Part shown: positions 1-28,051 of the stretch, piece by piece | Position numbering within the stretch: the stretch's first letter is position 1 | Layout of the letters: each line of letters opens with the position of its first letter | NCBI GenBank assembly: GCA_038030265.1 | Contig: CM075943.1 | Coordinates: forward strand, 3,348,001-3,412,000 | DNA: 64,000 nucleotides | From: Corythucha ciliata | Taxonomy: Eukaryota > Arthropoda > Insecta > Hemiptera > Tingidae | Direction: 5' to 3' | Position numbers and translations under genes: made by a program | The notes under the pieces: model-generated | The model's input: the letters and a program-made list of their open reading frames with translations, nothing else | What the model was told of the DNA's origin: nothing | Databases searched by the model: none

Positions 1-313
1 CGAGATCATCATGCCCCTAGAAGAAAGGGAGCGGTCATACAAAAAGGAGAGTTCAACGCGAGCACCTTTGACGATAGTCTTGAGCGAATAAAAAGGCTTA
101 CTGTCTATAGCTCTGCCAATTCATTCTCAGGCCTCGAATTTCGGTGGCTTGCTGCTGGAGCTTACTTGTAGCAGCCAGCATGTCTAAAAAAAAAAAAAAA
201 CAAGCAGGGAGAAAAATTTCGCGATAAGTTCGTCGGTACATCAAAATGACATTCTTACCAATTTTCTCCTCCGGGAAATTCTTGAGAGCTTCATGTTCTG
301 GTTTTCCTGCCAT
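1..313 (-). CDS. Partial three-exon gene of unknown function, divergent from Rpn11
   Basis: Read on the minus strand, an ATG at 313-311 in a strong context (A at -3, G at +4) opens exon 1 (313-259). A GTAAG donor and a long pyrimidine tract ending in TAG at 184 define a 75-bp intron. Exon 2 is 183-102; a second donor GTAAGC at 101-96 and acceptor TTCTAG before 16 define another short intron, and exon 3 (16-1) runs off the window. The frame stays open across both splices. The visible 50 or so residues are polar, with a possible helical stretch rich in Gln and Arg; I recognise no family. An upstream in-frame ATG at 403 exists but has a weaker context. The gene is head to head with Rpn11 across about 350 bp, so the two probably share a promoter region. 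Splice sites are seen directly; that it is expressed is inference. Confidence 0.6.
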
Positions 314-588
314 TTTCGACGAATTAAATTCAAATTTCACTGCACTATAGTAAAAATGAGAAAAGAACTCCTGCCCATCAAGAGCAAAATCAAAGTAAAG
401 CAACCACTCCCACTTTCGTATCAGCTGATATGAAGGTCTGACAAAACCAGTGACGTAAAGGACGTGGAGCAGGGAGAAGGTTAGGGCTTGTTAGGAAGGT
501 AACGGAATGGTTAACGCGTGAGGGTGCACTTTCTATTAGTTTGTGTGTCCCTATTTGTTTGGCTACTTCTAATACTTTTAATTTATCG
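314..588. promoter_or_regulatory. Shared intergenic promoter region between the divergent genes
   Basis: This stretch separates the minus-strand start at 313 from the inferred untranslated first exon of Rpn11. No TATA box is evident; a palindromic CAGCTG E-box-like word lies near 422. Promoter function is inferred from the head-to-head layout only. Confidence 0.4.
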
Positions 589-662
589 GTAAGTATTTAT
601 TGTTCATTCTGCAGAACTCTTGGATGCCGTTTTAAAGGAATTAAATAATTTCTTTTTTTTAG
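589..662 (+). other. Probable 5' UTR intron of Rpn11
   Basis: A consensus donor GTAAGT begins at 589, and a run of T ending in AG lies immediately before the start codon at 663. The pairing gives a 74-bp intron, like the other short introns in this window, so the coding sequence begins at the first base of exon 2. Confidence 0.6.
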
Positions 663-18018
<17,356 letters not shown>

Positions 18019-18110
18019 TCTCCGCTTGCATTTAATTTATAACAACAAAAATCCCATTTTTTTTCACCCCCTTCTGATTCGAAAACTGTATTTGATTATT
18101 TTTCTTTTCT

Positions 18111-18116
18111 AATAAA
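18111..18116 (+). terminator. Poly(A) signal of Rpn11
   Basis: AATAAA lies 93 bp after the stop codon, in a T-rich then A-rich context expected of a 3' UTR end. Confidence 0.7.
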
Positions 18117-18306
18117 AAAAAAACGCATTATACACGCGAAACTCATAAATCGCGTTTGCCGCAGATCGGAACACTTTGAGAAAATTGGCCTTTAAAGCCG
18201 ACCGTTAAGACCTCAATGGTGTGATTCTGAAAAAAGAGAGTGCCGATGTTCCGAAGCGGCAGACCGAAAAGGTCTGCGTGCTTCCTTGGATTTTAGACCC
18301 CGCACG

Positions 18307-21300
18307 CAGTACCTTACCGAGGGTAGGGGGGGGAACCGCCCGGATCAGACGGGGCCCCCCCGAAAAGCTCAAATACAGATAACTGAGGACTTTTAGGTTA
18401 TCCATGGATGATAGGTATGTGAAGAGGTCGGACGGTTGGACAGCGATTTGGCTACTTTCTACGAATTTCAATTTATCCGACCCTGATGGAGAACATAACG
18501 TTGCAAGAGATATCAGCAAAAGACTGTGGGCTAAATATTCGATTGAGCCACCGAAAAGCGCTAATTTGAGCGCTCAAATTGAGAAAATTTACGCTATTTT
18601 GACGAAAATTCAAGACTAAAAAGAGAAAATACACCGTGTCCATTTGCACCTTGGAAATGGACGCGGCAAAAATTGAAAAAAAAACCGCTAATATTCGCGA
18701 CTATAACTCACAATCCAACTTCCAGACTAAAATTGAGAAAAAATCGCTGATTCACTGCCATTCTACGAATAAATTGTGTAAATCAACGCAAAAGTGTTGT
18801 TTTTGCACCAACCCCGCGGTTAAAATTGAGATGACACGCTGTAATATTGGCCAAAAAAAGACGCTTTCTGGTAAAAATGTGGCAAAAATTGCAAATTCAC
18901 AACTGAAATTGCGAAAAATCGCTAATTTGCAGGTATAAAGTCGAGGAAAAACGTTAATTCGCGGACACAAATGAAGAAAATCAACTAGAAAAATCACTAA
19001 TTAAGAAAAATGCTAATTTTCGGTTCAAATTGAGAAGAAGTGATAATTCTCCGGAAAAATGGAAAAAAATGCTAATTTGCAGCTTAAGTAGAGGAAAACG
19101 CACGGGTTGGAAACGCTACTACGCTGCTAAAATTTAGAAAAAGCGCAAATTCGCTGCTAAAATTGAGGGACATCGTAATTCTCTGATAAACTGTGGTGAA
19201 ATTTGAAATTTCCAATTTATAAATACGCGCCTTCTGAAGGCAACTTCGTGGCTAAAATTCAGGAAAACTGGAAATTCATGCACTGCTATAAATAAAAACA
19301 ACGCTGATTCACGGGCTAGAACTAAGAAGAAGCAATAATCTATACGTAAAAGTAACATAAAATTGCTAATACGGTGCAAAATGGGGAAAACCCGCTAATT
19401 TGTGGGTAATATTTAGAAAATAAATGATTAGTCCGGCAAAAATTAAGAGATTTTAAAGGTTATTTTGAGACTAAATTGAGAAAAGGTGCTAATTCACGGC
19501 TAAAAATGAAAAAAACCCGCCAATTTAAAGCTGAAATTGCGCAAAACGCTAATTCGCTAAAATTGAGACAAATTCTAATTTGCGGTTTCCAAAGGCAACT
19601 TCTGTGGCAGAAATTGAGAAAAAGGCGGCAATCTATGGCAATGGGTGAAAAATCCGCTAATTCGAGGATAAAACTGAGAAACATCGAGCATGGTGAACCA
19701 AAAAAATCCCATTTTGTGAAAACTCCTCTATTTAGAGGCTAATATTAAGAAAAACGCTAATTTTCAGCTAAAACTGAAAAAAGTGCTAATCACCTGCTAA
19801 AAAATTGTGGTGAGGGAGGGGGAATCAGCGATGTTTCTTTAACTTTCCTCAATTTGGCGTTTTCCACAATTTTAGCTGCAAATTAGCGATTTTTTCTAGC
19901 GGTTTACTCAGTATGAGCTGAAAATTACTCAACATTAGCCGTAAAATTCTCGAAATGTTTACCACAAATTAGCATTTTTTGTTCACCGTAACCATACACT
20001 GCGGAAAAGCGATTTCGTTTCAGTTTTAGCCGCGAATTTGCGAGTTTTTGACTCATAGCCATAAATTAGCGCTTTTTCTCAAAGTTGCTCGAGGAAGCCG
20101 CGAATTAGCGTATTTCCAGACGCAAATTGAAATTTGTCTCAATTTTAGCCGTGAATTAGCGCTTTTTCGTAATTTTAGCAGTGCAGTAGCTATTTTTAGC
20201 CCGCGTATTAGCGAATTTTGTTTATTTTTGCCACGAATTGGCGTTTTCCGATATTTTTACTGCAAATCGGCAATTCTTCCATTTTTGACAGTGAATTAGC
20301 ACTTTTTGTTTCAATTCAAGCTGAAAATTAACTTTTCTCTTTATTCTAGCCAGAATAATTACTGATTTTCTCGATATTGGCCGAAAATTGGCGGGTTCTT
20401 TTACATTTTGGCACCGCATTAGTAATTTTTTTTTCAATTTTAACTGTATGTAGAATAGGCTTCATCTCAGTTCTAGCCGTGAATCAGTGTTTTTTCTTTT
20501 ACTTACAGCCATGAATTTGCCAATTATCTCAATTTTAACCACAAAGTTGTCGTCAGAAGGCGGATTTAGAAATTCCAACAAACTTTATCCGCGATTATTT
20601 CCCTTAATTTTAGCCGCGAATCCGCGTTTTTTCAATTTTAGCTGCTTTGAAGCGTTTCTAACCTGTGAATTCGCGAATTACCTTAATTTTAGCCACGAAT
20701 TGGTGATTTTTTAGCCGGGAATAACACTTTTTCCCAATTTGAGCTGAAAACGAGAGTTTTTATTTATTTATGACAGGCTAATTATAGTGAATTCTTCAAT
20801 ATTAGCTGCGGTTTTTTTTTTTTTACACTTCAGTCCCACGTTGGCATTTTTCCTTCAATTTTTGCTATGGATTGGCGTTTATTGTTTAGTTTTAGCCTCG
20901 AATAGAAGCTACGCATTTGCGTTTTGTCAATTTTTCAAGATTTAGTGACTTTAACCAATTTTGGCCACGGGTTAGCGCTTTTAATCAATTTTAGCAGTGC
21001 AGTAGGGATTTTTTCGTTTATATTGGCGATTTTCCTTCATTTTAGCCACGATTTCAACAAAAATTTAACTTTCGCTTTTTGCTGTTTGTTGCTGCCAAAC
21101 CAATTTTGAAGGGCCGGATTATTTCAGAGACCAATTTTGCCGACTTTTCGCACTTAAACGACATTTTTGCGGGTTTGACTCACCAAAAAAAAAAACAATC
21201 GCAAATTGTTTTAGCAAAAGAAAAACATTTTCCCTGATCTGACTCACTGCAAAATAAATTTCTCGGATTTTGCTCGCTGATCAACCCAACTAATTTCAAT

Positions 21301-21689
21301 TGTCAAAAAAGCAATTTTGCCGCGTCGCCCAATTCAGATTGCTCTCTGAATTTATTTCGCGTAGTTGAGCAAAATCCGAGAAATTTATGGCGTAAAATGC
21401 CAAGTCTTTAGGGGCAAAATTTACCCGAAAACCCACACCCAGTGAAAACTTGGCGCGAAGTGCCAAAATTGCGCCGCTCGAAAACGCTTCCAGTGGACGA
21501 CTGGCCTGAAGCTGTCTCCAAAAATGGCGAATTGGCGTTCTCTCAATTTCAGCTTTAAATGAGCCCTTGTTCTCATTTTTTCAGCACTTGTGCTTCAGCA
21601 CTTTCGATTTTTTTCACATTTAGACAAGTGAAATAGCGCTTTTTCCCCCCCATTTCAGCAGCGACTTAGCGATTTCTCTCAATTTTAAG
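18307..21689 (+). mobile_element. SAT element complex with head-to-head arrays
   Basis: A left-type SAT terminus (CAGTACCTTACCGAGG followed by a GC-rich segment) begins at 18307, just past the Rpn11 3' end. The 30-bp array runs in plus orientation to about 19800, then flips to the reverse complement until about 21060. An M2-like block occupies about 21090-21380, and more reverse SAT monomers lead to 21689. The reverse part from 19860 matches 43900-45000 monomer by monomer. At least two elements are nested; the inner boundaries are not resolved. Open frames here are periodic. Confidence 0.6.
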
Positions 21690-21697
21690 GTGCCGGG

Positions 21698-22910
21698 CAG
21701 TAGCGTACCAAGGTAGTGGCGAGGGGGGCGGACCGCCCTGGGCCCCCTGACAGGCGGGGGCCCCCGAAAAGCTTAAATGAATGCTTAAAGGATTTTTAGG
21801 TTCATTCATGTGAAAAGGTTATTGAACAGCGATTTTCAGTCTATATCCAACCTGGAAAATATAACGTTACAAGTGACATCAGCAAAGAGTGTGAGCTGAC
21901 TATTCGATTGAGCGCCCGAGAGTGCTATTCTGGTTGCTGAATATACAGAAATTTGCGCCTTCATGAGGAAAATTCATGGATAAAATACAGAAATTAGACC
22001 GTCCCCAGTTTCGTTAGGTCCTTACAAGCGCACTAATGTACTCATAGGCAATTTAGAACTGGCTGACGCGGCAAAAACTTATAAAAATGCGCTAATATTC
22101 GTGGCTATAACTGCGAAAAACCGGTGATTCGTGGTCTCACACAGAGATTGAAGAAAAAATCGTCGATTCACAGTGTATGACGGCCATTCCGCGGATAAAA
22201 TGTAGAAATCTATGCAAAAGTGTTGTTTTTGGGCCAAACCCGCGGCTACAATTGAGGAGAATACACGCTACTAATTCAAGTTTGTACAATTTAAAAAAAG
22301 ACATCGCGGCTGATATCGACAAAAACAACGCTAATTCGGATTAAAATTGGGCCAAAATGGCAAATTCACAACTGAAATGTTGAAAAGATATGCTAATTCG
22401 CTGCAAATTATCAGAAAACGCTATTTTAACGGCTGAAATGGCGAAGAATCACTAATTCGCGGATAAAGTTGAGGAAAAACGCTATTTCGCGAATATGAAA
22501 ATGAAGAAATAAATCACTGATTCCCGGCTGAAATTGAGAAAAAGCAAACCCGAATAGCTTCTTCGAGGCTCAAACTGAGAACCAGCGCTAAACCATAGCA
22601 GAAACTAGAAAAAAATTGCTTATGCGGGGCTAAAATCTAAAAAACAACACGGCTAAAATTGAAAAAAAAAAAAATTATTAATTAGGGCGGCTAACATTAA
22701 AAAAAACACTAATTTTCAACTCGAACTGAGAAAAAGTGCTAATTCGCTACTAAAAATGAAATATGTGGCTGAAAATGAGGAAAAAGATAATTCCTGGCTA
22801 AAATTGAGGAAAAGCGCTAACCCGAGGCCAAAATTGGGGAAAATCACTAAACGCTAATCCATAGCAAAAATTGAAGGAAAAAAATGCCAAGGTGGGACTG
22901 AAATGTGAAA

Positions 22911-22944
<34 letters not shown>

Positions 22945-24239
22945 CCGCAGCTAGTGTTGAAAACATTCACTAATTAGCCCGGCGTAAATAAATAAAAACT
23001 CTAGTTTTCAGTTCAATTAGGGAAAACGAGCTATTCCCGGCTAAAAATTGAGGAAAACGCCAATTCGCGGCTAAAATTGAGGAAACAATTTGCAGATGAA
23101 GTGTTTAAGAACTTCCAATTCCGCCATCTCGCCTTCTGAGGGCAACTATGTGACTGAAATTGAGAAAAACGGCAAATTCATGGCTATAAGTAAAAAAAAA
23201 CGATATTCACGGCTAGAACTGAGAAGAAGCGCTAATCCATAGTTAAAATTAAAAAAATGCTGATGAGGTGCTAAAATGGAGAAGAACCCGCTAATTTGCA
23301 GCTAATATTGAGAAAATCAGTAATTATTCTGGCTAAAATTGAGAGAAAGGTTAATGTTCAGTCTGAATTGAAAAAAAAAAGTGCTAAATACGCTGCCAAA
23401 AATGAAAAAATTGCCAATTTACACTTAAAATATCGGAAATCGCCAATTCGTGGTTAAAATGAACAGAATTCGTCTAACATATGAGTTAGAAACGCTACTT
23501 CGCTGCTAAAATTACGAAAAAGCGCTAATTCGCGGCTTAAATATAGGGGAATTCACTAATTCACGGCTAAAATTGAGAAAATTCGCGGCTTCCTCGGTCA
23601 AATCGGCTAAAATTGAGAAAAAGCTCGGCTAAAATTGGATGATATACTAGCAAATTCGCGGCTAAAACTGAGAAAAAAACGCTGATCCGTAGCGTATGGT
23701 TATGGTGAACAAGAAAATGCTAATTTGTCGTAAACATTTTAGAAAAAACCGCTATTTTGCGGCTAATATTGAGTAAAACGCTAATTTTCAGCTCAAACTG
23801 AGGAAAGTGCTAATTCTCTGGTCCCTGCTAAAAAAAAACCGTTAATTTGTGAAAATTGTGAAATAAACGTCAACTCGAGAAAAAGTTGAGAAACATCGCT
23901 GATTCACAGGATTAAAAAAGCTACTTTGTTGCTAATCCGCCGCCAATTTGCGGCGAAAAGAGCTAATTCGCTGGTAAAGTTGACAAAAACCACTCATTCG
24001 CGGCTAAAATGGGGAAATTCGCGGCTTAAACTTGGCATACCTAAGCGCTGTTTGGCGGATAGGTTGGGGAAATAGCGGTGATTTGCCTAAAATGTAAGGA
24101 AAAGGCCTTGGCTACAATTAGTAAAAGGCCTTAGCGGTTACCAATAGAGGTTTGTATTAGGTATGTATTATTAGAGACTTTTTAGGGGTCTCTTTGAAGA
24201 TTTCCGCCCCGGGCCCCGATACGTGTAGGTCCGCCAGTG
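21698..24239 (+). mobile_element. Complete SAT element with a perfect 8-bp target duplication
   Basis: The left end reads CAGTAGCGTACCAAGG and the right end, read inward, CACTGGCGGACC, giving short related inverted termini. GTGCCGGG is repeated at 21690-21697 and 24240-24247. Both ends carry a GC-rich subterminal block with GGGCCC words; the interior (about 21950-24150) is a degenerate 30-bp array of GCGGCTAAAATTGAG plus AAAAAGCGCTAATTC. No transposase frame is present. The 8-bp duplication and CA(G/C)TGGCG-type ends suggest a non-autonomous hAT-like element. Its right two thirds were copied into the downstream tandem duplication. Confidence 0.8.
22912..22942 (+). repeat. AAT microsatellite
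   Basis: About ten AAT units inside the SAT array; the matching tract in the second duplication copy (28391-28413) is shorter. Confidence 0.85.
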
Positions 24240-24893
24240 GTGCCGGGTTGAGTTTTGTGTGCGTCAGTGAATTAGGAAACCCCGCAAATTTTCTTATCGC
24301 TTTTTTATTTTTATTTTTTATTAAGTCGCGCATTACGGCCCGTTCACAAGCTCTATGTTTGTGTTGTGTGGTGTCTATGCAACCTATGAAAATGCTTCAT
24401 TTTTCGAGGGAATTAATTTGTTTGGCTGCATATACTCCACAGACGCATAGCATAGAGCTTGTGAACGGGCCTTTAGAGCTTTGGTGCATCTGGCATTTTC
24501 GCCATAGTGAAGCAGCCCACCCATAGATCAAGGGCTGGCTACGCCCCTGCGCTGGCCCACTCGGCACAACACGAAACGCTAATTTTTAGTTCTTTTTAGG
24601 GGGGGGGGGCAGATTGCAAATATTTCGTATTTTCAATGCATTTTGTGAACATTCATTGCTGTGTGAACCCAAATTGATATGACTGCCGCGTAGAAAAGCT
24701 AAAAGGGCTGTTGCTCGCCCCAAGTTAGATCCAAGCGAAGGTAATCAATTATCAGTTAGGTTTTAGTTCAAAAGATTATTATCTAATATCTACGTATTCT
24801 ATTTTCTTTCAAGTAGTCAAAAATTGTCAATTATAGCATAGCCAAATATTAGAAATGAAATTAAAACGGTAAAATAGACGGGATGCTAAAGGC
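24240..24893 (+). other. Upstream region of SLC10A7 copy 1
   Basis: This contains the right 8-bp target duplication of the SAT element, the MITE at 24336-24472, a terminus-like GGGCTGGCTACGCCCCTG near 24532 (also near 5989) and a G-run near 24600. Its unique AT-rich end, from about 24660, probably includes the SLC10A7 promoter and 5' UTR. Confidence 0.5.
24336..24472. mobile_element. 137-bp PIF/Harbinger-like MITE present only in duplication copy 1
   Basis: Perfect 21-bp inverted repeats starting GGCCCGTTCACAAGCTCTAT lie at 24337-24357 and 24451-24471. TTA flanks the insertion at 24333-24335 and 24473-24475. Copy 2 has the uninterrupted site (GCGCATTAGAGC near 29785), so the insertion postdates the duplication or the two copies come from different alleles. 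Confidence 0.9.
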
Positions 24894-26250
24894 ATGGAAA
24901 GCATTTACAACCACAGAAATGTAAAGGAACTTCTCCGACGTAATTGGTTCCTCTGCGGCGTACTATTGTGCATTTTTCTGGCCGAGTTATTCCCTGGATT
25001 GGGAAGCACCGGAGGTACTCGCTGGAAAAAAATGTTTTGTTTTTTCAACCTAGTGAATAAAAAAAAAAAAAGTGAAGGTGAATTTTTGTTCGTTCAACAG
25101 GTGTACTCCGTCCGGAGTGGACGGCTAAATATTTAGCCGTAGGAGTCATATTTTTCATGTCCGGCCTATCGTTGAAATTTGACGATTTGGTTGGAGCCGC
25201 CTCGAATTATAAAGTACATTGGTTTATACAGTGTTTCACGTTTATATTGATCCCGGCTGTAATTCACGTGTTATGTGCCTTGGTTTGGTTACTGTTTGGC
25301 GTGAACGAATGGATTCTCAAAGGGTAAACTTGGAAGAGGCGTTGATTCATTAATGTTGAAAAGCCTATTGTTTTTTTTTGTATGTCTGTTTTAGGTTTTT
25401 AAGCGTAAGCTGCATGCCTCCGCCTGTTTCCTCGGCCGTCATATTAACCAGAACCATCGGAGGAAATGAAGCGTCCGCGGTGTTCAACTCTGTTCTGGGT
25501 AGTTTCTTGGGAATTATCATTACACCCGTCGCCCTATTCTTTTTTGTAAGTTCAATAATCAAGTAAGGGGGTAGACCGCATCGACGCTTATAATGTACCC
25601 GCTCAAATATAGCTAGGGTCAACCGCCTTGGTGTCCATGATTGACTCTGTTGTCATCCTAGGGCAAACGGTAGTTATACCATTGGCTATCGGGTTGTCGC
25701 TGCGTCATTTCGGACTCGTCAGATACGTACACAGTACGCAGTTGTCTGTAATTGGCCAAAGTTTACTTCTTTTATTATTTACACAACGTTTTGTGATGCC
25801 TTTCTAACCCACGATTCACCAATGAATGCTTCCGATGTACTAGTCAGCGTTTTTTTAGGTAATTGGAAGCGTAATTTGAATTGAGCAGTCCCTTAATATC
25901 TAATTGGGGGGGGGGGGAGCAGTTGTTTTATTTCAGTTATTATTCCTTTACACGAGCTTTCATTTGGCCCAACGTATGGGTGTGTTCTCACCCTCAGATA
26001 TCGTCGCCATTACTTTCTGTTCAACGCACAAGTCACTTACTTTAGGTGAGTGCTATCGCAAATTATTAACAAATTGATCTGACTGGATTACATTTCAGGT
26101 ATACCTATACTTCGAATATTATTTTCCGGGTTCTCACACTTTTCCCAAATATCGCTGCCCTTGCTAATTTATCATCCGACTCAAATAATATTGGGCGGCC
26201 TCCTTGTGCCTCCGTTCAAAAAGTGGCTTTATTTCAACAAATCCAGGTGA
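24894..26250 (+). pseudogene. SLC10A7: SLC10A7-like transporter, copy 1, frameshifted in exon 4
   Basis: The six exons are 24894-25014, 25101-25323, 25395-25545, 25613-25858, 25923-26045 and 26099-26250. Phases and splice sites match copy 2. Exon 4 is 246 nt instead of 247 because a T-run near 25769-25773 has four T rather than five. This shifts the frame inside the conserved YTTFCD segment and leads to an early stop near 25806. Exons 1-3 and 5-6 remain open. The family is the bile acid:sodium symporter-like SLC10A7, linked to calcium homeostasis and glycosaminoglycan synthesis in animals. A sequencing or assembly error in the homopolymer is the main alternative to a true null copy. Confidence 0.8.
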
Positions 26251-26457
26251 ACTAACAAAAACATAAATTTTTGTCTTAAGAAGAGTTTTAATTAAAGCGG
26301 TATTTTACTGTAGGATCAAAACTAGGCCTTAAAAAGGTCATCTCTGCCTTAGCGAACAAATCGGTGAACCAATTTTGTGTGTATGTACCTACGCCTTGAC
26401 CATTATATAAATATCACAGACCTCAGACTTGGAATATTTTACACTCCCCTTTTTTTT

Positions 26458-26804
26458 CTATTTGCCCTGCAACGACGGAGACAAATTTCTCTCAAAAATA
26501 CTCGCTGGCACAAAATTCTTCTCTTTCAACGACTCCTGTTCGTTGCAGGACTCACTGGCCAGGCGCTCGCTTCTTTGTTTTGATACGCTTTTCGACAATC
26601 CACAAAACATCGTTATTAGAAGAGAATAAAAAACGTTTTTTATTTTTAATACTGTCTTTAATTGTCTCACCTATCCTGGTACGGCGTATATTTGTCCGAA
26701 AGAAGATTTTCCAAATTGTATCCGATGACACCGACGACGGCCGCCACTGGAAGTGTTATATAAGGAGCGTACGTTCGAAGTACTCGGAAAATTAGAGGAA
26801 ACAT
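26458..26804 (-). CDS. SMIM12: SMIM12-like small integral membrane protein, copy 1
   Basis: Two minus-strand exons, 26804-26671 (donor GTGAG) and 26587-26458 (stop TAG), give 87 residues; human SMIM12 has 92. The N-terminus MFPLIFRVLRTYAPYITLP followed by a hydrophobic helix and GY-LE closely matches the family. Exon 2 has the charged tail with a KN-R-type ending region. The acceptor (GTCGAAAAG) is weak in pyrimidines but restores the frame and the alignment. An in-frame ATG 26 codons upstream (26882) is possible, but the family starts at the internal one. The gene converges on SLC10A7, with about 210 bp between stops. Function is unknown in the family; it is a single-pass membrane protein. 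Confidence 0.85.
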
Positions 26805-27122
26805 TTTCTTTTCGGAATTAGACGACGCGCACAATTTTTCCGAGAGATCCTCTCTTGCTATCAAACCAGAGGAGGAGGACACAAAGTCACAAACCGGGCT
26901 AAAAAATGTATGATAACGTTCAGCGCGTCTCGTCTGTTTTTTGTGGCGGAGTATTAGCCGCTTTTAGCTGTCCCTAAAAATAGTCCGGTAAATGTGCACA
27001 TTACATTCGTTAAAGTTCAATAAAAACTCGGGATAAATTGTCGCGGAGGAGAAAATAATCAGAGACCGTTTCAAAAAAAACTGAGGGGGAATTCAAATAA
27101 AAATAGGGATGAGAATATCTGT
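26805..27122. other. Spacer between the two minus-strand genes, copy 1
   Basis: AT-rich sequence upstream of SMIM12 and downstream of the small three-exon gene; it probably carries the SMIM12 promoter. Nothing else recognised. Confidence 0.4.
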
Positions 27123-27426
27123 CTACAACCCTTTCATAAAATACTCGTGGAAGTTAAAATTGTGGGCTTCTTCATCAACGGTAATGGCCGGTACAATTAC
27201 AAAAAGCATGCGGACTCACCGTTGCCTGTCGAATCAAATACCTTCACCAAGGGTCCAATACCGGCGTCTCTTCGTTCAACCGGTGGGAACGAATCAACAG
27301 GTGGGTCTCAATTTTCATAAAAATGTCTATAATAAAACTTTCTTCTTTACAGACTCTACGTTGCGTCTCTGCTTTTTGCATCTCAATCACATCTCCCTTT
27401 TTTTCCACACCGAGCGTAGAGCTCAT
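27123..27426 (-). CDS. Probable small three-exon gene of unknown function, copy 1
   Basis: On the minus strand, ATG at 27426 opens exon A (27426-27351, donor GTAAAG). Exon B is 27306-27220, ending at a strong GTGAGT donor, and exon C is 27169-27123 with stop TAG. Phases agree (1, 1) and the spliced frame encodes 69 residues without a stop. Exon B reads as a Pro-rich then Gly/Val-rich stretch including GPLVKVFDSTGN. The introns would be 44 and 50 bp, short even for this genome. An acceptor 3 bp further on is equally possible for exon C. I do not recognise the protein. A competing plus-strand GT-AG pair (27301-27352) also exists, but its frame shows nothing conserved. Confidence 0.45.
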
Positions 27427-27803
27427 CCCCCCTTACACACAGATCCTTTTCGAGAGCCAATCAAATTAAGCTAAGCATACAAAATATCAATCTTACCAAC
27501 TAATAAACGAATTCAAATGTCTCTTTATTTTTTCATAATTTCAGAGCGAACACTGCCTCCAACTCGCGCACTTTTTCCACCGCCAACAACATTCACCGGT
27601 GAAAATAGGCGTTTTTACCTTAAACGCTTAGACAACAGAAACAGACAAGTCAAACTACTGTCGTAGGGCTGTCAGATCTCCGGTTTTCAGAAATGAATAA
27701 CGACAAAAATAGCTCAAACCCATTCACAGTTCAAAAACTATTCAAATTTTACACCATACTCACGAATATTAGAATAACACGTACAGAAATATAGAATTAG
27801 TAA
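27427..27803. other. Upstream region of the small gene, copy 1
   Basis: AT-rich, without repeats or convincing frames; probably promoter and 5' UTR of the minus-strand small gene. Confidence 0.35.
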
Positions 27804-27994
27804 TGTTGTGGGAGCTAAGAGAGCGCAAAGAGCCCTCTCTCGTTGAGAGAGGGGATTGGAGGCTGTGAGTGGTGGTTAGCGAAGGGGGTTATTTTTTTTG
27901 GCGTCACTGAATAAAGATTCGTGCGTTTTAATTTGCTTAAATCAGTGAATTATACTTAATTATTATTTTCCCGCAATCAACGACCCACGCAACA
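27804..27994 (+). mobile_element. LTR with adjacent primer-binding site, copy 1
   Basis: A 191-bp unit begins TGTTGTGGG and ends CCCACGCAACA, with an AATAAA signal inside (27910-27915). It is followed directly by TGGTGGCAGCGG, the form of a tRNA primer-binding site. This is therefore a 5' LTR. The internal region is lost at the duplication junction about 57 bp later. Confidence 0.7.
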
Positions 27995-28051
27995 TGGTGG
28001 CAGCGGTCGAGGACTAATTAATGGGGGTGGGGGATCATCATGTCTGTCGGG

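Larger units (their letters stand above)
22571..28051 (+). repeat. Tandem segmental duplication, copy 1
   Basis: The unit begins CAAACTGAGAACC inside the SAT array and ends TCTGTCGGG. It contains SLC10A7, SMIM12, a small gene and an LTR remnant. Copy 2 follows directly. The five bases CAAAC occur at the start, the middle junction and the right edge, so breakpoint microhomology is evident. Copy 1 is longer, mainly because of a 137-bp MITE absent from copy 2. Confidence 0.9.

Noticed and set aside
18540..24150. Regular 30-bp repeats resembling a CRISPR array
   Set aside because: Monomers are contiguous, diverged and without unique spacers, and the genome is eukaryotic.
24194..24526. 110-codon frame upstream of SLC10A7
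   Set aside because: It crosses a SAT terminus and the MITE, and the second duplication copy lacks the MITE part.
26805..26882. N-terminal extension of SMIM12 from the upstream ATG
   Set aside because: The family begins at the internal Met (26804) and the extension is not similar to family members.
27109..27474. 121-codon plus-strand open frame (and its copy at 32519-32785)
   Set aside because: It is antisense to the phase-consistent minus-strand exons, is broken by one A between copies, and shows no motif.
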